DNA of 64,000 nt from Collinsella aerofaciens (GCF_009876115.1 NZ_WWSY01000005.1:62001-126000); one strand, 5' to 3'; positions 52,555 to 61,950 are shown, counted from the stretch's first letter. The notes: generated by a model from the letters alone, not told the origin. Numbers and translations: made by a program.

Positions 52555-54153
52555 ATGGATCAAAAGGCTTCCGCAAAGGTCCTCGTACTCGACTTTGGTG
52601 CGCAGTACGGTCAGCTCATTGCCCGTCGCGTCCGCGACCTCAACGTGTATTCCGAGATCGTTCCCTGCGACATCTCGGCCGATGAGATTCGCGAGATGAA
52701 CGCCTCTGCGCTCATCCTTTCTGGCGGCCCGGCCTCCGTGTACGCCGAGGACGCTCCGTCCATCGATCCCGCCATCTTTGATCTTGGCCTTCCCGTCCTG
52801 GGCTTTTGCTACGGCCATCAGATCACGGCCGTGACGCTCGGCGGCAAGGTCGGCCACTCCGAGGTGGGCGAGTACGGCCGCGCCACCATCACGCGCACGG
52901 CTGGCGCCAAGCTCTTTAACTCCACGCCTATGGAGCAGACCGTGTGGATGAGCCACCGCGACGCCGTGTCCGAGGTGCCCGAGGGCTTTACCATTACCGC
53001 CAGCACCGACGTGTGCCCGGTTGCCGCCATGGAGTGCGTCGAGCGCAAAATCTTCACCACGCAGTTCCACCCCGAGGTCAAGCACTCCGAGTACGGTCAG
53101 CAGCTGCTGAGCAACTTCCTGTTTGAGATCTGCGGCCTGGAGCCCAACTGGAGCATGGACAACCTGGTCGAGACCATGACGGCCGAGTTTCGCGAGAAGG
53201 TCGGCGACGACCGCGTGATTCTGGCCCTGTCCGGTGGCGTCGACTCCTCCGTCGTGGCTGCGCTGGGCGCCCGCGCCGTGGGCAAGCAGATGACCTGCGT
53301 GTTCATCAACCACGGCCTGCTGCGCAAGGGCGAGCCCGAGCAGGTGGAGGAGGTCTTCACCAAGCAGTTTGACGTCGACTTTATCCACGTCCACGCCGAG
53401 GACCGCTATGCCGAGCTTCTGGCCGGCGTGACCGAGCCCGAGGAGAAGCGCCGCATCATCGGTACGCAGTTCTGGAAAGAGTTCTTCGCCGTGGCGCAGC
53501 AGCTCGAGACCGATGGCAAGCCGGTCAAGTACCTGGCTCAGGGCACCATCTACCCCGACATCATCGAGTCCGGTGCTCGCAAGACGGGCGGCAAGACGGC
53601 CACCATCAAGAGCCACCACAACCTGATCCCGTTCCCCGAGGGCGTGCACTTCGACCTCATCGAGCCGCTCGACCACTTCTTTAAGGACGAGGTCCGCGCG
53701 CTTGGTCTGGCGCTGGGCCTGCCGGGTCATATCGTGTTCCGCCAGCCTTTCCCGGGTCCGGGTCTGGCCATCCGCATCATCGGTGCGGTCGACAAGGAGA
53801 AGCTCGAGATCCTCAAGAATGCCGACGCCATCGTGCGCGAGGAGCTCGATGCCTACAACCAGCGTCTGTTTGAGCAGACCGGCGAGCGCAACTCCGAGCA
53901 CAGCTGCTGGCAGTACTTTGCGGTCCTGCCCGACATCAAGTCCGTCGGCGTTATGGGCGACGAGCGCACCTATCAGCGCCCGATCATCCTGCGCGCCGTC
54001 GAGTCCAGCGACGCCATGACCGCCGACTGGGCCAAGCTGCCCTACGACGTTCTGGCCCGCATCTCCGGCCGCATCGTGGCCGAGGTCCCCGGCGCCAACC
54101 GCGTGTGCTACGACATCACGTCCAAGCCGCCCGCGACGATCGAGTGGGAGTAG
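52555..54153 (+). CDS. guaA: GMP synthase (glutamine-hydrolysing)
   Basis: 532 residues; GAGGGGG 7 nt before ATG 52555. The class I amidotransferase part has Cys85 in LGFCYGHQ and His in FTTQFHPEV; the PP-loop is LALSGGVDSSV; the dimerisation domain ends PPATIEWE. It converts XMP to GMP. The 3' end of guaA is a known integration hot spot for genomic islands, and an integrase lies 1.4 kb downstream. Confidence 0.97.
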   Translation: MDQKASAKVLVLDFGAQYGQLIARRVRDLNVYSEIVPCDISADEIREMNASALILSGGPASVYAEDAPSIDPAIFDLGLPVLGFCYGHQITAVTLGGKVGHSEVGEYGRATITRTAGAKLFNSTPMEQTVWMSHRDAVSEVPEGFTITASTDVCPVAAMECVERKIFTTQFHPEVKHSEYGQQLLSNFLFEICGLEPNWSMDNLVETMTAEFREKVGDDRVILALSGGVDSSVVAALGARAVGKQMTCVFINHGLLRKGEPEQVEEVFTKQFDVDFIHVHAEDRYAELLAGVTEPEEKRRIIGTQFWKEFFAVAQQLETDGKPVKYLAQGTIYPDIIESGARKTGGKTATIKSHHNLIPFPEGVHFDLIEPLDHFFKDEVRALGLALGLPGHIVFRQPFPGPGLAIRIIGAVDKEKLEILKNADAIVREELDAYNQRLFEQTGERNSEHSCWQYFAVLPDIKSVGVMGDERTYQRPIILRAVESSDAMTADWAKLPYDVLARISGRIVAEVPGANRVCYDITSKPPATIEWE

Positions 54154-54249
54154 GCCGATAGGGTTCTGACCTGCATTTTTGAGTGCCGCGCTGTGCCGCT
54201 GAGTTTCGTTTCGTACGACAGTCATGGCAAAGCCACCGGCGACGGCGGT

Positions 54250-54683
54250 GAGTAAATACGATAATCTAGCCTCCGCTCCCATGTTGGAACGGAGGCTTTT
54301 TCTTTGCCTATTTACTCCCTTTCACCTGCGATTTCGCCATTTACTCCCCGTATTTCAAGACGGCAAAGCACTGGGCGGTATTCGGAGGAATGGGAGTAAG
54401 GATTCATCCCAAATGAGTAGACGCGCGGTTTTTGTCCCCGAGGACGAAACGAGGCCGTTTCGGGGCCCGTGAAACCCAAATCGAACTCAATAGGCTTTTC
54501 GGCGGTCTCCGCACGGCGTTTCCCCAGGTCGTTAATGGGGAGTAAAGAATCTCACCGTCTCAAGGAAAACGGGAGTAATCAGGGGAAATGCCGCGGCGTG
54601 CTGTCGCGTGCCGTCATATAAGCCACCGCGTCATTTACTCCCCAGGAGCGCCGAAAATGCCTTGACATGCAATGGGGAGTAAA
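54250..54683. repeat. Array of ATTTACTCCC(C) motifs, probable integrase arm sites
   Basis: Seven strong copies of the word (C)ATTTACTCCC(C) occur in 434 bp: plus at 54310, 54338, 54632; minus at 54392, 54537, 54571, 54674, and a weaker one at 54250. They lie between guaA and the island's first gene, in both orientations and at uneven spacing, with no coding sequence. This is what arm-type sites of a tyrosine integrase look like. Confidence 0.65.
54268..54303 (+). terminator. Hairpin terminator after guaA
   Basis: AGCCTCCG pairs with CGGAGGCT, extended by TCC/GGA, followed by TTTTTCTTT. It may be the native guaA terminator or island-supplied. Confidence 0.8.
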
Positions 54684-54770
54684 AACTCAGCAGACGCAGG
54701 AGCGGGCGGAGCTCACCGCCTAGCCTGGCGTCCTGATTCGGTTGCGCTGGTTGCGAAATGCGGGGAGCCG

Positions 54771-55184
54771 CTACAGCGAGGCTTTCCAGCCCTCGTATTC
54801 GTCGGCGTCGATCTCGCCGTTCTCGAGCTGCGCGCGCTTCTCGGCCCACAGCTCGATCGCCATCGCGGCTTTGGGAGCGTGCGGCGCCTTGGGGTTCAGG
54901 GAGAGGCCCGAGCCGTCGGCTGCGGGAACGATGCCGAAGGAGTCCTCGAGCCGCACGAGCAGCGACATGAGGTCGCCCGCGGTCTCGACGCCGTAATCCT
55001 TGAGGGCGTTGACGGAAACGCCGAGCGCGGCGGAGATGGACTCGAGCAGCTCGGGCTTGACGGCGCGGATGCCGCTCTCGTAATGGCGCACGGCCCCCTC
55101 GGTCAGACCGACCGCCTCGGCGAGCTGCGCCTGCGTCATGCCGCGCAACTTGCGGTACCGCCTTATGTTCTCGCCTACGGACAT
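54771..55184 (-). CDS. XRE-family repressor of the integration module
   Basis: 137 residues from ATG 55184, with AGGAGGAGGG upstream. N-terminal Cro/CI HTH (MTQAQLAEAVGLTEGAVRHY), then a C-terminal region with AAMAIELWAEKRAQLENGEI. It is divergent from the excisionase-integrase genes and faces repeated GTACG operators, so it probably represses excision. Confidence 0.85.
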   Translation of the reverse strand: MSVGENIRRYRKLRGMTQAQLAEAVGLTEGAVRHYESGIRAVKPELLESISAALGVSVNALKDYGVETAGDLMSLLVRLEDSFGIVPAADGSGLSLNPKAPHAPKAAMAIELWAEKRAQLENGEIDADEYEGWKASL

Positions 55185-55226
55185 GCGCCCTCCTCCTGGA
55201 ATTACGTACCCGCACATCTTATCAGC

Positions 55227-55306
55227 GTACGCAAATGTACGCAATTCTATTGACAGTACGGATGCGTACGTTTACTCTCAATCTGTAAACCGTACATATA
55301 CGTACG
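55227..55306. promoter_or_regulatory. Promoter with GTACG operators, island control region
   Basis: TTGACA (55250) and TACTCT (55273) with a 17-bp spacer drive the xis-int genes. GTACGCAAAT and GTACGCAATT lie in tandem at 55227-55246; GTACGGATGCGTAC (55256-55269) is in the spacer between -35 and -10; CGTACATATACGTACG is at 55291-55306. A repressor bound here would block the promoter. Confidence 0.7.
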
Positions 55307-55324
55307 CTGTTGATTGGAGGAGCC

Positions 55325-55528
55325 ATGGACGAGAAGGTGGCGAAGACGCCGAGGCCTCACATGCTAGACGCCGACGAGGTCGCGGAGCTGCTGAGGATCA
55401 AGAAAGGCAGCGCCTACGAGGTGATCAGGAGGATAAACGCCGAGCAGGAGGCGCGCGGGCGCGTGGTTATCCGCGGGCGCGTCCGAAGCGACGTCTTCGA
55501 CGCACTGTACTTCCCGGAGGTGGACTGA
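55325..55528 (+). CDS. Excisionase-like small HTH protein
   Basis: 67 residues from ATG 55325, with GGAGGAG 3 nt upstream. A MerR/AlpA-like helix-turn-helix (MLDADEVAELLRIKKGSAYE) followed by a basic segment. It lies 1 bp before the integrase start, as excisionases commonly do. It may direct excision of the island. Confidence 0.75.
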   Translation: MDEKVAKTPRPHMLDADEVAELLRIKKGSAYEVIRRINAEQEARGRVVIRGRVRSDVFDALYFPEVD

Positions 55529-55529
55529 C

Positions 55530-56600
55530 ATGCCCGTGTACAAGGATGGCAACAACGGCACGTTCTACGTGCAGTGCTACTACCGCGACGCCCGCGGCTC
55601 GAAGCGCCACAAGACGAAGCGCGGCTTCTCCTCCGAGGTGGAGGCCGCAGTGTGGGAGAGCCAGTTCAAGAGCCTTAACGGCGGGGCCATGGACATGACG
55701 TTCTCCGAGTTCGTCGAGGTGTACGCCTCCGAGGTGAAGCCGCGCGTACGCGAGCACACGTGGATCACCAAGGAGTACATCATCAACGACAAGCTCGTGC
55801 CGTTCTTCGGAGACATGCGCATGTGCGACGTGAGGCCGATCGACCTCATCAGGTGGCAAAACGAGCTCACCGAGCACCGGGACGCCGACGGGAAGCCCTG
55901 GGCGCCGACGTACCTGCGCACGGTGAACAACCAACTGAACGCCATCTTCAACCACGCCGAGCGCTACTACGGCCTCACCGACAACCCGGTGCGCAGGGTC
56001 GACAAGATAGGCTCGAAGAAGGGCGGCGAGATGCAGTTCTGGACCAAGGACGAGTACCTGAGGTTCAGCGAGGCGGTCATGGACAAGCCGCTGTCGTTCC
56101 ACGCCTTCGAGCTGCTGTACTGGACGGGCATACGCTGCGGCGAGCTCCTGGCGCTCACGCCGTCCGACTTCATGCTGGATAGCTCGCGGCTGCGCATCAA
56201 CAAGTCGTACCAGAGCCTCCACGGCGTGGACACCGTGACCGACCCCAAGACGCCCAAGTCCGTGCGCACGATCGTCATGCCCGCCTTCCTTCGCGACGAG
56301 ATGGCGGACTTCATCGAGATGCGCGACGACGTCGCCCCCGACGAGCGCCTGTTCGCCGTGACCAAGCACTTCCTGGCCCACGAGATGGAGCGCGGGTGCA
56401 AGGCGTCGGGCGTGAAGCGCATCCGCATACACGACATACGCCACAGCCACGTGAGCCTGCTGATCGAGATGGGCTTCTCCGCGCTGGCCATCGCCGAGCG
56501 CATGGGCCACGAGGCGGTGGACATCACCTACCGCTACGCGCACCTGTTCCCCACGAAGCAGGACGAGATGGCCGCCGCGCTCGATGGAGCGAGGGGGTAA
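55530..56600 (+). CDS. Tyrosine-type site-specific integrase
   Basis: 356 residues; GGAGG 8 nt before ATG 55530. N-terminal arm-binding domain (1-50), SAM-like core-binding domain (55-150), catalytic domain (170-350). Catalytic residues: Arg202 in TGIRCGE, Lys240 or 243, His301 and Arg304 in HDIRHSH, His327 in MGHEAVD, Tyr336 in TYRYAH. All are present, so it should be active. It probably integrated this island at the guaA 3' end. Confidence 0.94.
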   Translation: MPVYKDGNNGTFYVQCYYRDARGSKRHKTKRGFSSEVEAAVWESQFKSLNGGAMDMTFSEFVEVYASEVKPRVREHTWITKEYIINDKLVPFFGDMRMCDVRPIDLIRWQNELTEHRDADGKPWAPTYLRTVNNQLNAIFNHAERYYGLTDNPVRRVDKIGSKKGGEMQFWTKDEYLRFSEAVMDKPLSFHAFELLYWTGIRCGELLALTPSDFMLDSSRLRINKSYQSLHGVDTVTDPKTPKSVRTIVMPAFLRDEMADFIEMRDDVAPDERLFAVTKHFLAHEMERGCKASGVKRIRIHDIRHSHVSLLIEMGFSALAIAERMGHEAVDITYRYAHLFPTKQDEMAAALDGARG

Positions 56601-56605
56601 GCAAG

Positions 56606-57031
56606 ATGCCGTGCGAGAACAGCGCCCGCAAGCGCAGCAAGACGATGGCGTTTCGCTGCACGCCCGAGGAGCACAAGCTCATATGCGAGATGGCAGCCTG
56701 GAGCGGCATGAGCAGGCAGGACTACATCATCGCCAAGCTCACCGATACCCAGGTCGAGGTGAGGCCCTCTGTAAGCGTGCAGAAGGCGTTGAAGGACTCG
56801 ATGGCGGAGTTGTCCAAGGAAGTACGGCTGGCGGCCTCCTACGGCGAGCTGAGCGAGTCCCTGCAGCAGAGGATCGAGCTCGTGATGAGGTTCTTCCTGG
56901 CGCTCGGCGAGGGGGTTGAGGCACCAGTGACGGAAGCGCCACCGCAAACCTCGCATTTGGAAGAGCCGACAACATCCGTCATGGATGCGGGCTCCGACAC
57001 CGCAAGCATCTTCGAGATGGGGCGCATGTAA
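56606..57031 (+). CDS. MobC-like mobilisation protein
   Basis: 141 residues from ATG 56606 (GAGGGGG upstream). The N-terminal half has a ribbon-helix-helix of relaxosome accessory type (KTMAFRCTPEEHKLICEMAA then SGMSRQDYIIAKL). The C-terminal part is low-complexity. It follows the integrase by 5 bp. No relaxase is visible in the window, so the element may be mobilised in trans or be decayed. Confidence 0.7.
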   Translation: MPCENSARKRSKTMAFRCTPEEHKLICEMAAWSGMSRQDYIIAKLTDTQVEVRPSVSVQKALKDSMAELSKEVRLAASYGELSESLQQRIELVMRFFLALGEGVEAPVTEAPPQTSHLEEPTTSVMDAGSDTASIFEMGRM

Positions 57032-57034
57032 GGT

Positions 57035-58738
57035 TTAACGCCAGACCTCCAACGCCTTGTCCGCAAGCCATTCGGCGCGATCGGCGATATCGCCCTCGTC
57101 CCAAGACTCCTTCTCCAGGGCGCCGGCCATGGTCGCAAGGCCGGCGGCGCAGAGGGCAAGACCGTCCTTGTATCCCTTTCCCTGCTTCTTGGTGGGCCAA
57201 TCGGCATCGCGGATGGAGGCGTTGAGCGAATGCGTGATGATGGCGAGGTTGCCGAGCGTGAGGAGCTTCCTGTCCCTTCGCGTGGCAGCCTCATCGTCGA
57301 GGGCTCCCCATTTGTTGCGCCACTTCTTGGGCATCATGTGCTCGAGGGTGTACTGGTTGAACCCGAGCAGGGCCGTGCTGCTCATGCCTGGGCGAATGGC
57401 GCTTTCCAGCAGATAGAGAACGCCCTTGGACTGAAGGTTGTACAGACACGATTCCTCGAACGCCCTTCGAACCTCGTCATCGCCGGGCATGTACGTCGTC
57501 GCCTCTTCGTTTGCTTCAAGAGCCTTCCTCAGCGCCTCCGCGTCCTTCACCTCGTTCAGGATCAGCGAGGTGAACAGCCTGTTGTAGTTCTTCGTGGTCG
57601 CCTGAACCAGCGTTCGGCGGACGATGTAGCTCTCAAGCAGGGCGAAGACCTCGGATTCCTCGCCCGAAGACTCCGCGTTCTTGCGAACGTAGAGCACGTA
57701 CGGGATGAGCGTCGAGTTCTTGAGGCCGAATATCAGCACGTTCAGGCGCTCGACGCCGGGAGCGGAGGGGATGTCCGCGTCGCAGTAGCCGGGGTCGAAC
57801 GTGGACTCGAACACCTCGGCATACGCCTTCATGCTGTCGAGGATCTCGTCCTTGTCTCCGTTGCAGTACCTGCCGATGAAGTCCTTGTAGGACTGGAAGA
57901 GGTTGGACGTGCGCGAATAGAAGAGCTTGTCCTCGGTCGTGACGCCGCGCTTCTTGTCCTGAACCAGGATCTGGAGGAACGCGTCGAAGAACAGGTCGAC
58001 GAGCGTGCGCTTGATGCGCCCGGTAACGACCTCCTGCTCCCAATACTCCCTCTTCTCCGCCGTGGGTTCGAAGACGTCCTCCCAGCACTCCTTGAACGCC
58101 TGCTCGTTCTCGCGGTTGAAGAAGTAGTTCTTGAGGAGCTCCGCCGTCGTCAGGCGCACCCCGAGCGAGTTGATGGTGTCGAATATCTGCTGCTCGTCCT
58201 CGCCCTCGGTGAGATCGATGCAGACGAACTGGACGTTCGACTTGATCGTGTTCCTGTCGACCTTCTCTGGGTCGATGTTCTTGAGGAAATAGTTGTAGGC
58301 AAGGACGATGGACGAGGAGCCCTCGACAGGCTCGCAGCCCGTGGCGCTGACGACCTTCTCGAAATCCTGCCGGTCGTACTTGCCATGTCTCAAGGCGACT
58401 TCGCCGGTCTCCAGGACGAAATCTCGCTCGAACAGCCTATCGGCGTCGATTCTCGCGCAGAGTGCCTTGAAGAAGATGACCATGGTCGTGAGGCGCTGCT
58501 GGCCGTCGATGACTGTGCGAACCTCGGACACCTCGGACCAAGTGTTGCCGGAGGAGGCTTGCTTCAGGATGATCGAGCCCAGGAAATAAGGTCGCTTCGA
58601 AGCCGTGACGAACTCCATGTCGCCGAGGAAGCGCTCCCATTGCTCTTCTCCCCAGACGTACGCCCTTTGGTAGAAAGGTATTTCGAGCAGGCGCGATCCG
58701 TTGAACACGCCGCTTATCGTAGATTTTCCTGCATCCAT
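57035..58738 (-). CDS. DUF262-DUF1524 nuclease (GmrSD-like)
   Basis: 567 residues; ATG 58738 with a weak AAGG just upstream. The N-terminal DUF262 has IPFYQRAYVWGEEQW and VIDGQQRLTT (77-86) and FDTINSLGVRLTTAELLKN; the C-terminal DUF1524 has His467 in LEHMMPKKW and LGNLAIITHSLN, the HNH-like nuclease. Single-chain GmrSD proteins cut modified phage DNA. It is the last gene of the minus-strand defence-like operon, 70 bp after the helicase gene. Confidence 0.88.
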   Translation of the reverse strand: MDAGKSTISGVFNGSRLLEIPFYQRAYVWGEEQWERFLGDMEFVTASKRPYFLGSIILKQASSGNTWSEVSEVRTVIDGQQRLTTMVIFFKALCARIDADRLFERDFVLETGEVALRHGKYDRQDFEKVVSATGCEPVEGSSSIVLAYNYFLKNIDPEKVDRNTIKSNVQFVCIDLTEGEDEQQIFDTINSLGVRLTTAELLKNYFFNRENEQAFKECWEDVFEPTAEKREYWEQEVVTGRIKRTLVDLFFDAFLQILVQDKKRGVTTEDKLFYSRTSNLFQSYKDFIGRYCNGDKDEILDSMKAYAEVFESTFDPGYCDADIPSAPGVERLNVLIFGLKNSTLIPYVLYVRKNAESSGEESEVFALLESYIVRRTLVQATTKNYNRLFTSLILNEVKDAEALRKALEANEEATTYMPGDDEVRRAFEESCLYNLQSKGVLYLLESAIRPGMSSTALLGFNQYTLEHMMPKKWRNKWGALDDEAATRRDRKLLTLGNLAIITHSLNASIRDADWPTKKQGKGYKDGLALCAAGLATMAGALEKESWDEGDIADRAEWLADKALEVWR

Positions 58739-58808
58739 CCTTAAAGCCCTATCTTTCCTTCGCAGTTGTTACTTATGAGCCAATATCGTCAGTGCGCCGT
58801 TCGGCCTC

Positions 58809-60752
58809 TTAGTATTCCAGGCTCTTGGCATCTTCTCCCAGCAGGCGCTCGAAGACGATACGCAGGTCCTCGTCATCGAGGTAGCCGCCCTCAAGGCAGC
58901 CGCGGTCGATGGCGTCGAGCATCGTCTGCTCCTTCTCCTTCAAGCGGTCGTAGATCACGGCGTCGAGGGATAGCTCCCTGCCGTCGCGCATGAACTTCTC
59001 GCGCATGAAGTAGTAGCGCGTCTTCTGGTCGTCGGGCAGGCCCAGACGGTGTATGCGGTCCTTTGACTGCAGCAGGTGCACCAAGTTGTAGCTGTACTCG
59101 AAATACACCGCGTCGTGGCAGACGCTGTGCAGAGAGACCGACTCGGCAAGCGTCTGCGGGTTGGTCACGAGCACCCTGAAGCGCCCCGCGCGGAAGTCGT
59201 CCAGAATCTCGCGTCTCTCTTCCTGTGGCGTGGCGCCGTAGATCGCCTCTGCCGGAATCCCCATGGCGGCGAGGTCGCGGCGGAGGTTGCTGATGCTGCG
59301 TACGAAGATGCACCATACTATGACGGGGCGGCCTTCGGCGACGATGCGCTCCACGAGCCGCTCGCACGCCACGAGCTTCGAGCTCGGGCGGCTTCGCTCG
59401 ATGGCCTCGTAGAACGTCTGCGAGAAGTCGACGTAGTCGATATCCGAGTAGTCATCGCCGACCTGGTCGAGCACGTACTCGAGGTCGCCTGGGTCCACTG
59501 CAGAGCAGAGCATCTCGGGGTCGCTCTCGAGCTGCAGGGTGCGTATGATCCTCGCGAGCGCGTTGGGGCAAGACGCGTACAGGACTCGCAGCAATGTGTC
59601 CTCATCGGGCGTCGCCTCGACCTCCACGATCTCGTCGGGCTCCGGGCGCGGCACGCCGAGCTCGTCCTTGTTCGTTCGGCAGAAGAAGGGCGCCAGGCTG
59701 TCGTTGAGGCTTGCCTGGAGGTCCGCATCGGGCGCGCGGAGCTCGCCCGGCTCGTAGCCGAAGAACGTGTCGTAGTCCTCGGGGTACAGGATGTGCAGCA
59801 GGTTGTAGATGTCCTGGTAGGTGTTCGGGATGGGCGTTCCCGTAAGGGCGATCACGAACTTCGCGCCGTCGGCCGCCTCGAGCGCGGCTTCCGCGCGCCT
59901 GCCGCCGATGGCCTTCACCCGGTGCACCTCGTCGAAGACGAGCAGGGTCTGGTCGGGGATGATGGCATGCAGCTCCCGCACGTAGCCCGAGAGCGACTCG
60001 TAGTTGAACGTGAACAGGTTGCACGCGCCGCTGTCGAGCGACAGCGCGTTGCGCCTGCGCTCGGTCGACATCGCCGCTATGGCGGGGTCTCCCAGCGAGA
60101 AGCAGCTCAAAGGCAGCTTATCCCCGAAGGTGGCGACCCACTCCTTCTCCCACGACTCGAAGCCGTTCTTGGGGCAAACCACCACGATGCGGCGCGCGAG
60201 CCCCAAATGGCGAAGGTAGGCGAACACGCCGAGCACCGTCGCGGTCTTGCCGGCGCCGGGCACCGAGAAGTCGGCCGCGCGCCCAACCGTCGCCATGAAG
60301 AAGGCGTCGAGCATCTGCCGGTCGCGCAGGGGACGCACCATCGAGGCGTTCACTACGTCGCGGAACTCCCGGAAGCGCGGCCCCAGCTGGGGGTCGTCGG
60401 CGATGCCCTCGGCGGTCTGCGCCTTGATGGCCAACCCCACCTCGGAGCGCTCGCGGATGTAGGTCTCGCCGGCGTTCACGAAGGCGCCGAAGCTCGGGTC
60501 AACCGCGACCTCGACGCCGTGGCCGTCGGCCTCCATGATCGCCTCGAGCATGTCCTGGCACTCGCGAAGGCCCATGCCGCCGTCGAGTAGGATGCGGTCG
60601 CGATCGGTGCCGTCGACGGCGCTCGCCGGGTAGTACAGCCAGGCGCGCCATGCGGCCGAGGCCATGAACGAGGCGATGTCTTGCCCCTCGATGCGCAGGT
60701 ACATGCCGGGGCGCGCCTCGTCGTAGCAGACGACGGCCCTAGGCGCGCTCAT
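58809..60752 (-). CDS. SNF2-type DNA helicase/translocase
   Basis: 647 residues. ATG 60752 is preferred (GGTGAG 4 nt upstream); GTG 60761 is possible. The N-terminal 140 residues are unassigned. Walker A is PGAGKT (165-170), DEVH at 274-277, TGTPIPNT at 304, and the second lobe has TLAESVSLHS and SKDRIHRLG. It overlaps the ParB-like gene by 14 bp. It probably moves along DNA for the nuclease encoded downstream. Confidence 0.88.
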   Translation of the reverse strand: MSAPRAVVCYDEARPGMYLRIEGQDIASFMASAAWRAWLYYPASAVDGTDRDRILLDGGMGLRECQDMLEAIMEADGHGVEVAVDPSFGAFVNAGETYIRERSEVGLAIKAQTAEGIADDPQLGPRFREFRDVVNASMVRPLRDRQMLDAFFMATVGRAADFSVPGAGKTATVLGVFAYLRHLGLARRIVVVCPKNGFESWEKEWVATFGDKLPLSCFSLGDPAIAAMSTERRRNALSLDSGACNLFTFNYESLSGYVRELHAIIPDQTLLVFDEVHRVKAIGGRRAEAALEAADGAKFVIALTGTPIPNTYQDIYNLLHILYPEDYDTFFGYEPGELRAPDADLQASLNDSLAPFFCRTNKDELGVPRPEPDEIVEVEATPDEDTLLRVLYASCPNALARIIRTLQLESDPEMLCSAVDPGDLEYVLDQVGDDYSDIDYVDFSQTFYEAIERSRPSSKLVACERLVERIVAEGRPVIVWCIFVRSISNLRRDLAAMGIPAEAIYGATPQEERREILDDFRAGRFRVLVTNPQTLAESVSLHSVCHDAVYFEYSYNLVHLLQSKDRIHRLGLPDDQKTRYYFMREKFMRDGRELSLDAVIYDRLKEKEQTMLDAIDRGCLEGGYLDDEDLRIVFERLLGEDAKSLEY

Positions 60753-61950
60753 CGATCTCACCGATCAGCTCTTCCACCTTGTCGGCGACGGCAACGAGGT
60801 TGCGGCGCACCTTCTCGAGCTCGTCGGGTCCCAGCACGTCGAGCATCTCGGGAAGGATCTTCTCGAGCTCGGAGAGGCAGTCGGCGGATTTCTTGGCGGG
60901 CGTGTCCATGAGCTTGACGCGGCGCACGGTCTCTCTTGCGCGGTCGCCTGCGCGCTTGAAGCCGTCGACGAGGTTGCCGTCCGAGCGCAGCTCGCTCACC
61001 TTCTCGCGCGTGAGGGCGTCGGGACCCATCTTCTCGAGGAGCTCGGACATGGCCTGCAGCTCGGCGGCCTTGAAGTCGGCCTCCGCATCCGTGCCTGCCA
61101 CGCTGCCGAAGTCTCTCACGTATCGGGTGATGTCGCCCTCGGGCTGCACCACCATGTTGGCGAACATGAGTCGTTTGACAAGCTGTTTGTCGCGCCTGTT
61201 GTCGTACTTCTTCAGCACGCGGCTGAACTCGCCCAAGGGGCCATCGACCTTGAGGGCGCGGGCGAGGTGGTACTGCTCGGGGGCCTGGCAGAATTCGAGG
61301 AACTCCTCCATGTACTGGGCGCGGTCGACGAGTTTTTTCACCTCCGCCTCGGTCATGCCCGTCGCGTTGCCGTACTCCGCAGGGGTTATGAGGTGGTTCT
61401 TAACCACGTCGCGGTATACGCCGACGAGGCGGTCGACGGGATCGTACGCCACCTTCTCCTCTTCGCCGATTTGGATGGCGAGCTCGAGCAGCTTGATGCG
61501 CTTGGGGTCGCTGCCTGTGGCGTCGTCGAGGATGGCGGCCTCGAACCAGCCCGCCTCGTTGTTCGCCCGCGCGAGGCGGCGGACGCAGGTCAGGCGTCGG
61601 TTGCCGTCGATGACGCGTCCGTCGTTGAGCACGATGCCCGGCCTAAGCTGGCCGCGAAGGGCGATGCTCTTCTCGGTCTTCCTGAGCGCGCCGGGGTTGC
61701 TCTCGACGATGAAGTCCTCGATGACGCCGTTGTACTCGTCGCGGCCAAGGGCGAGCAGATCCGCGCCCTGCGCGGAGTTGTACTCGCTTACCCAAGTGGC
61801 GATGCGGTCGTTCTGGTCGTTGTAGAACAGCAGATCGCACTTGATGCGGTAGATGTCGAAGTCGCGCGTCACGTTGTCGATGGAGTGCTTCTCCTTGCGA
61901 CCCGTCGGCAGGACGTTGCCAGTCGCGATCCCTTCCTCAAGCAAGCTCAT
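60739..61950 (-). CDS. ParB/Srx-like DNA-binding protein
   Basis: 403 residues; GGAGG 8 nt before ATG 61950. The ParB-like core is VIDGNRRLTC (113-122), preceded by SIALRGQLRPGIVLNDGR. A helix-turn-helix-like stretch follows (ITPAEYGNATGMTEAEVKKL). The C-terminal half is helical and coiled. The VIDG[NQ][QR]RLT core is shared with the DUF262 protein in the same operon. It overlaps both neighbours, so production is coupled. Confidence 0.82.
   Translation of the reverse strand: MSLLEEGIATGNVLPTGRKEKHSIDNVTRDFDIYRIKCDLLFYNDQNDRIATWVSEYNSAQGADLLALGRDEYNGVIEDFIVESNPGALRKTEKSIALRGQLRPGIVLNDGRVIDGNRRLTCVRRLARANNEAGWFEAAILDDATGSDPKRIKLLELAIQIGEEEKVAYDPVDRLVGVYRDVVKNHLITPAEYGNATGMTEAEVKKLVDRAQYMEEFLEFCQAPEQYHLARALKVDGPLGEFSRVLKKYDNRRDKQLVKRLMFANMVVQPEGDITRYVRDFGSVAGTDAEADFKAAELQAMSELLEKMGPDALTREKVSELRSDGNLVDGFKRAGDRARETVRRVKLMDTPAKKSADCLSELEKILPEMLDVLGPDELEKVRRNLVAVADKVEELIGEIDERA

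Noticed and set aside
52297-54282. 661-codon minus-strand ORF over guaA
   Set aside because: Antisense shadow of guaA caused by high third-position GC; composition is low-complexity and no family resemblance is seen.
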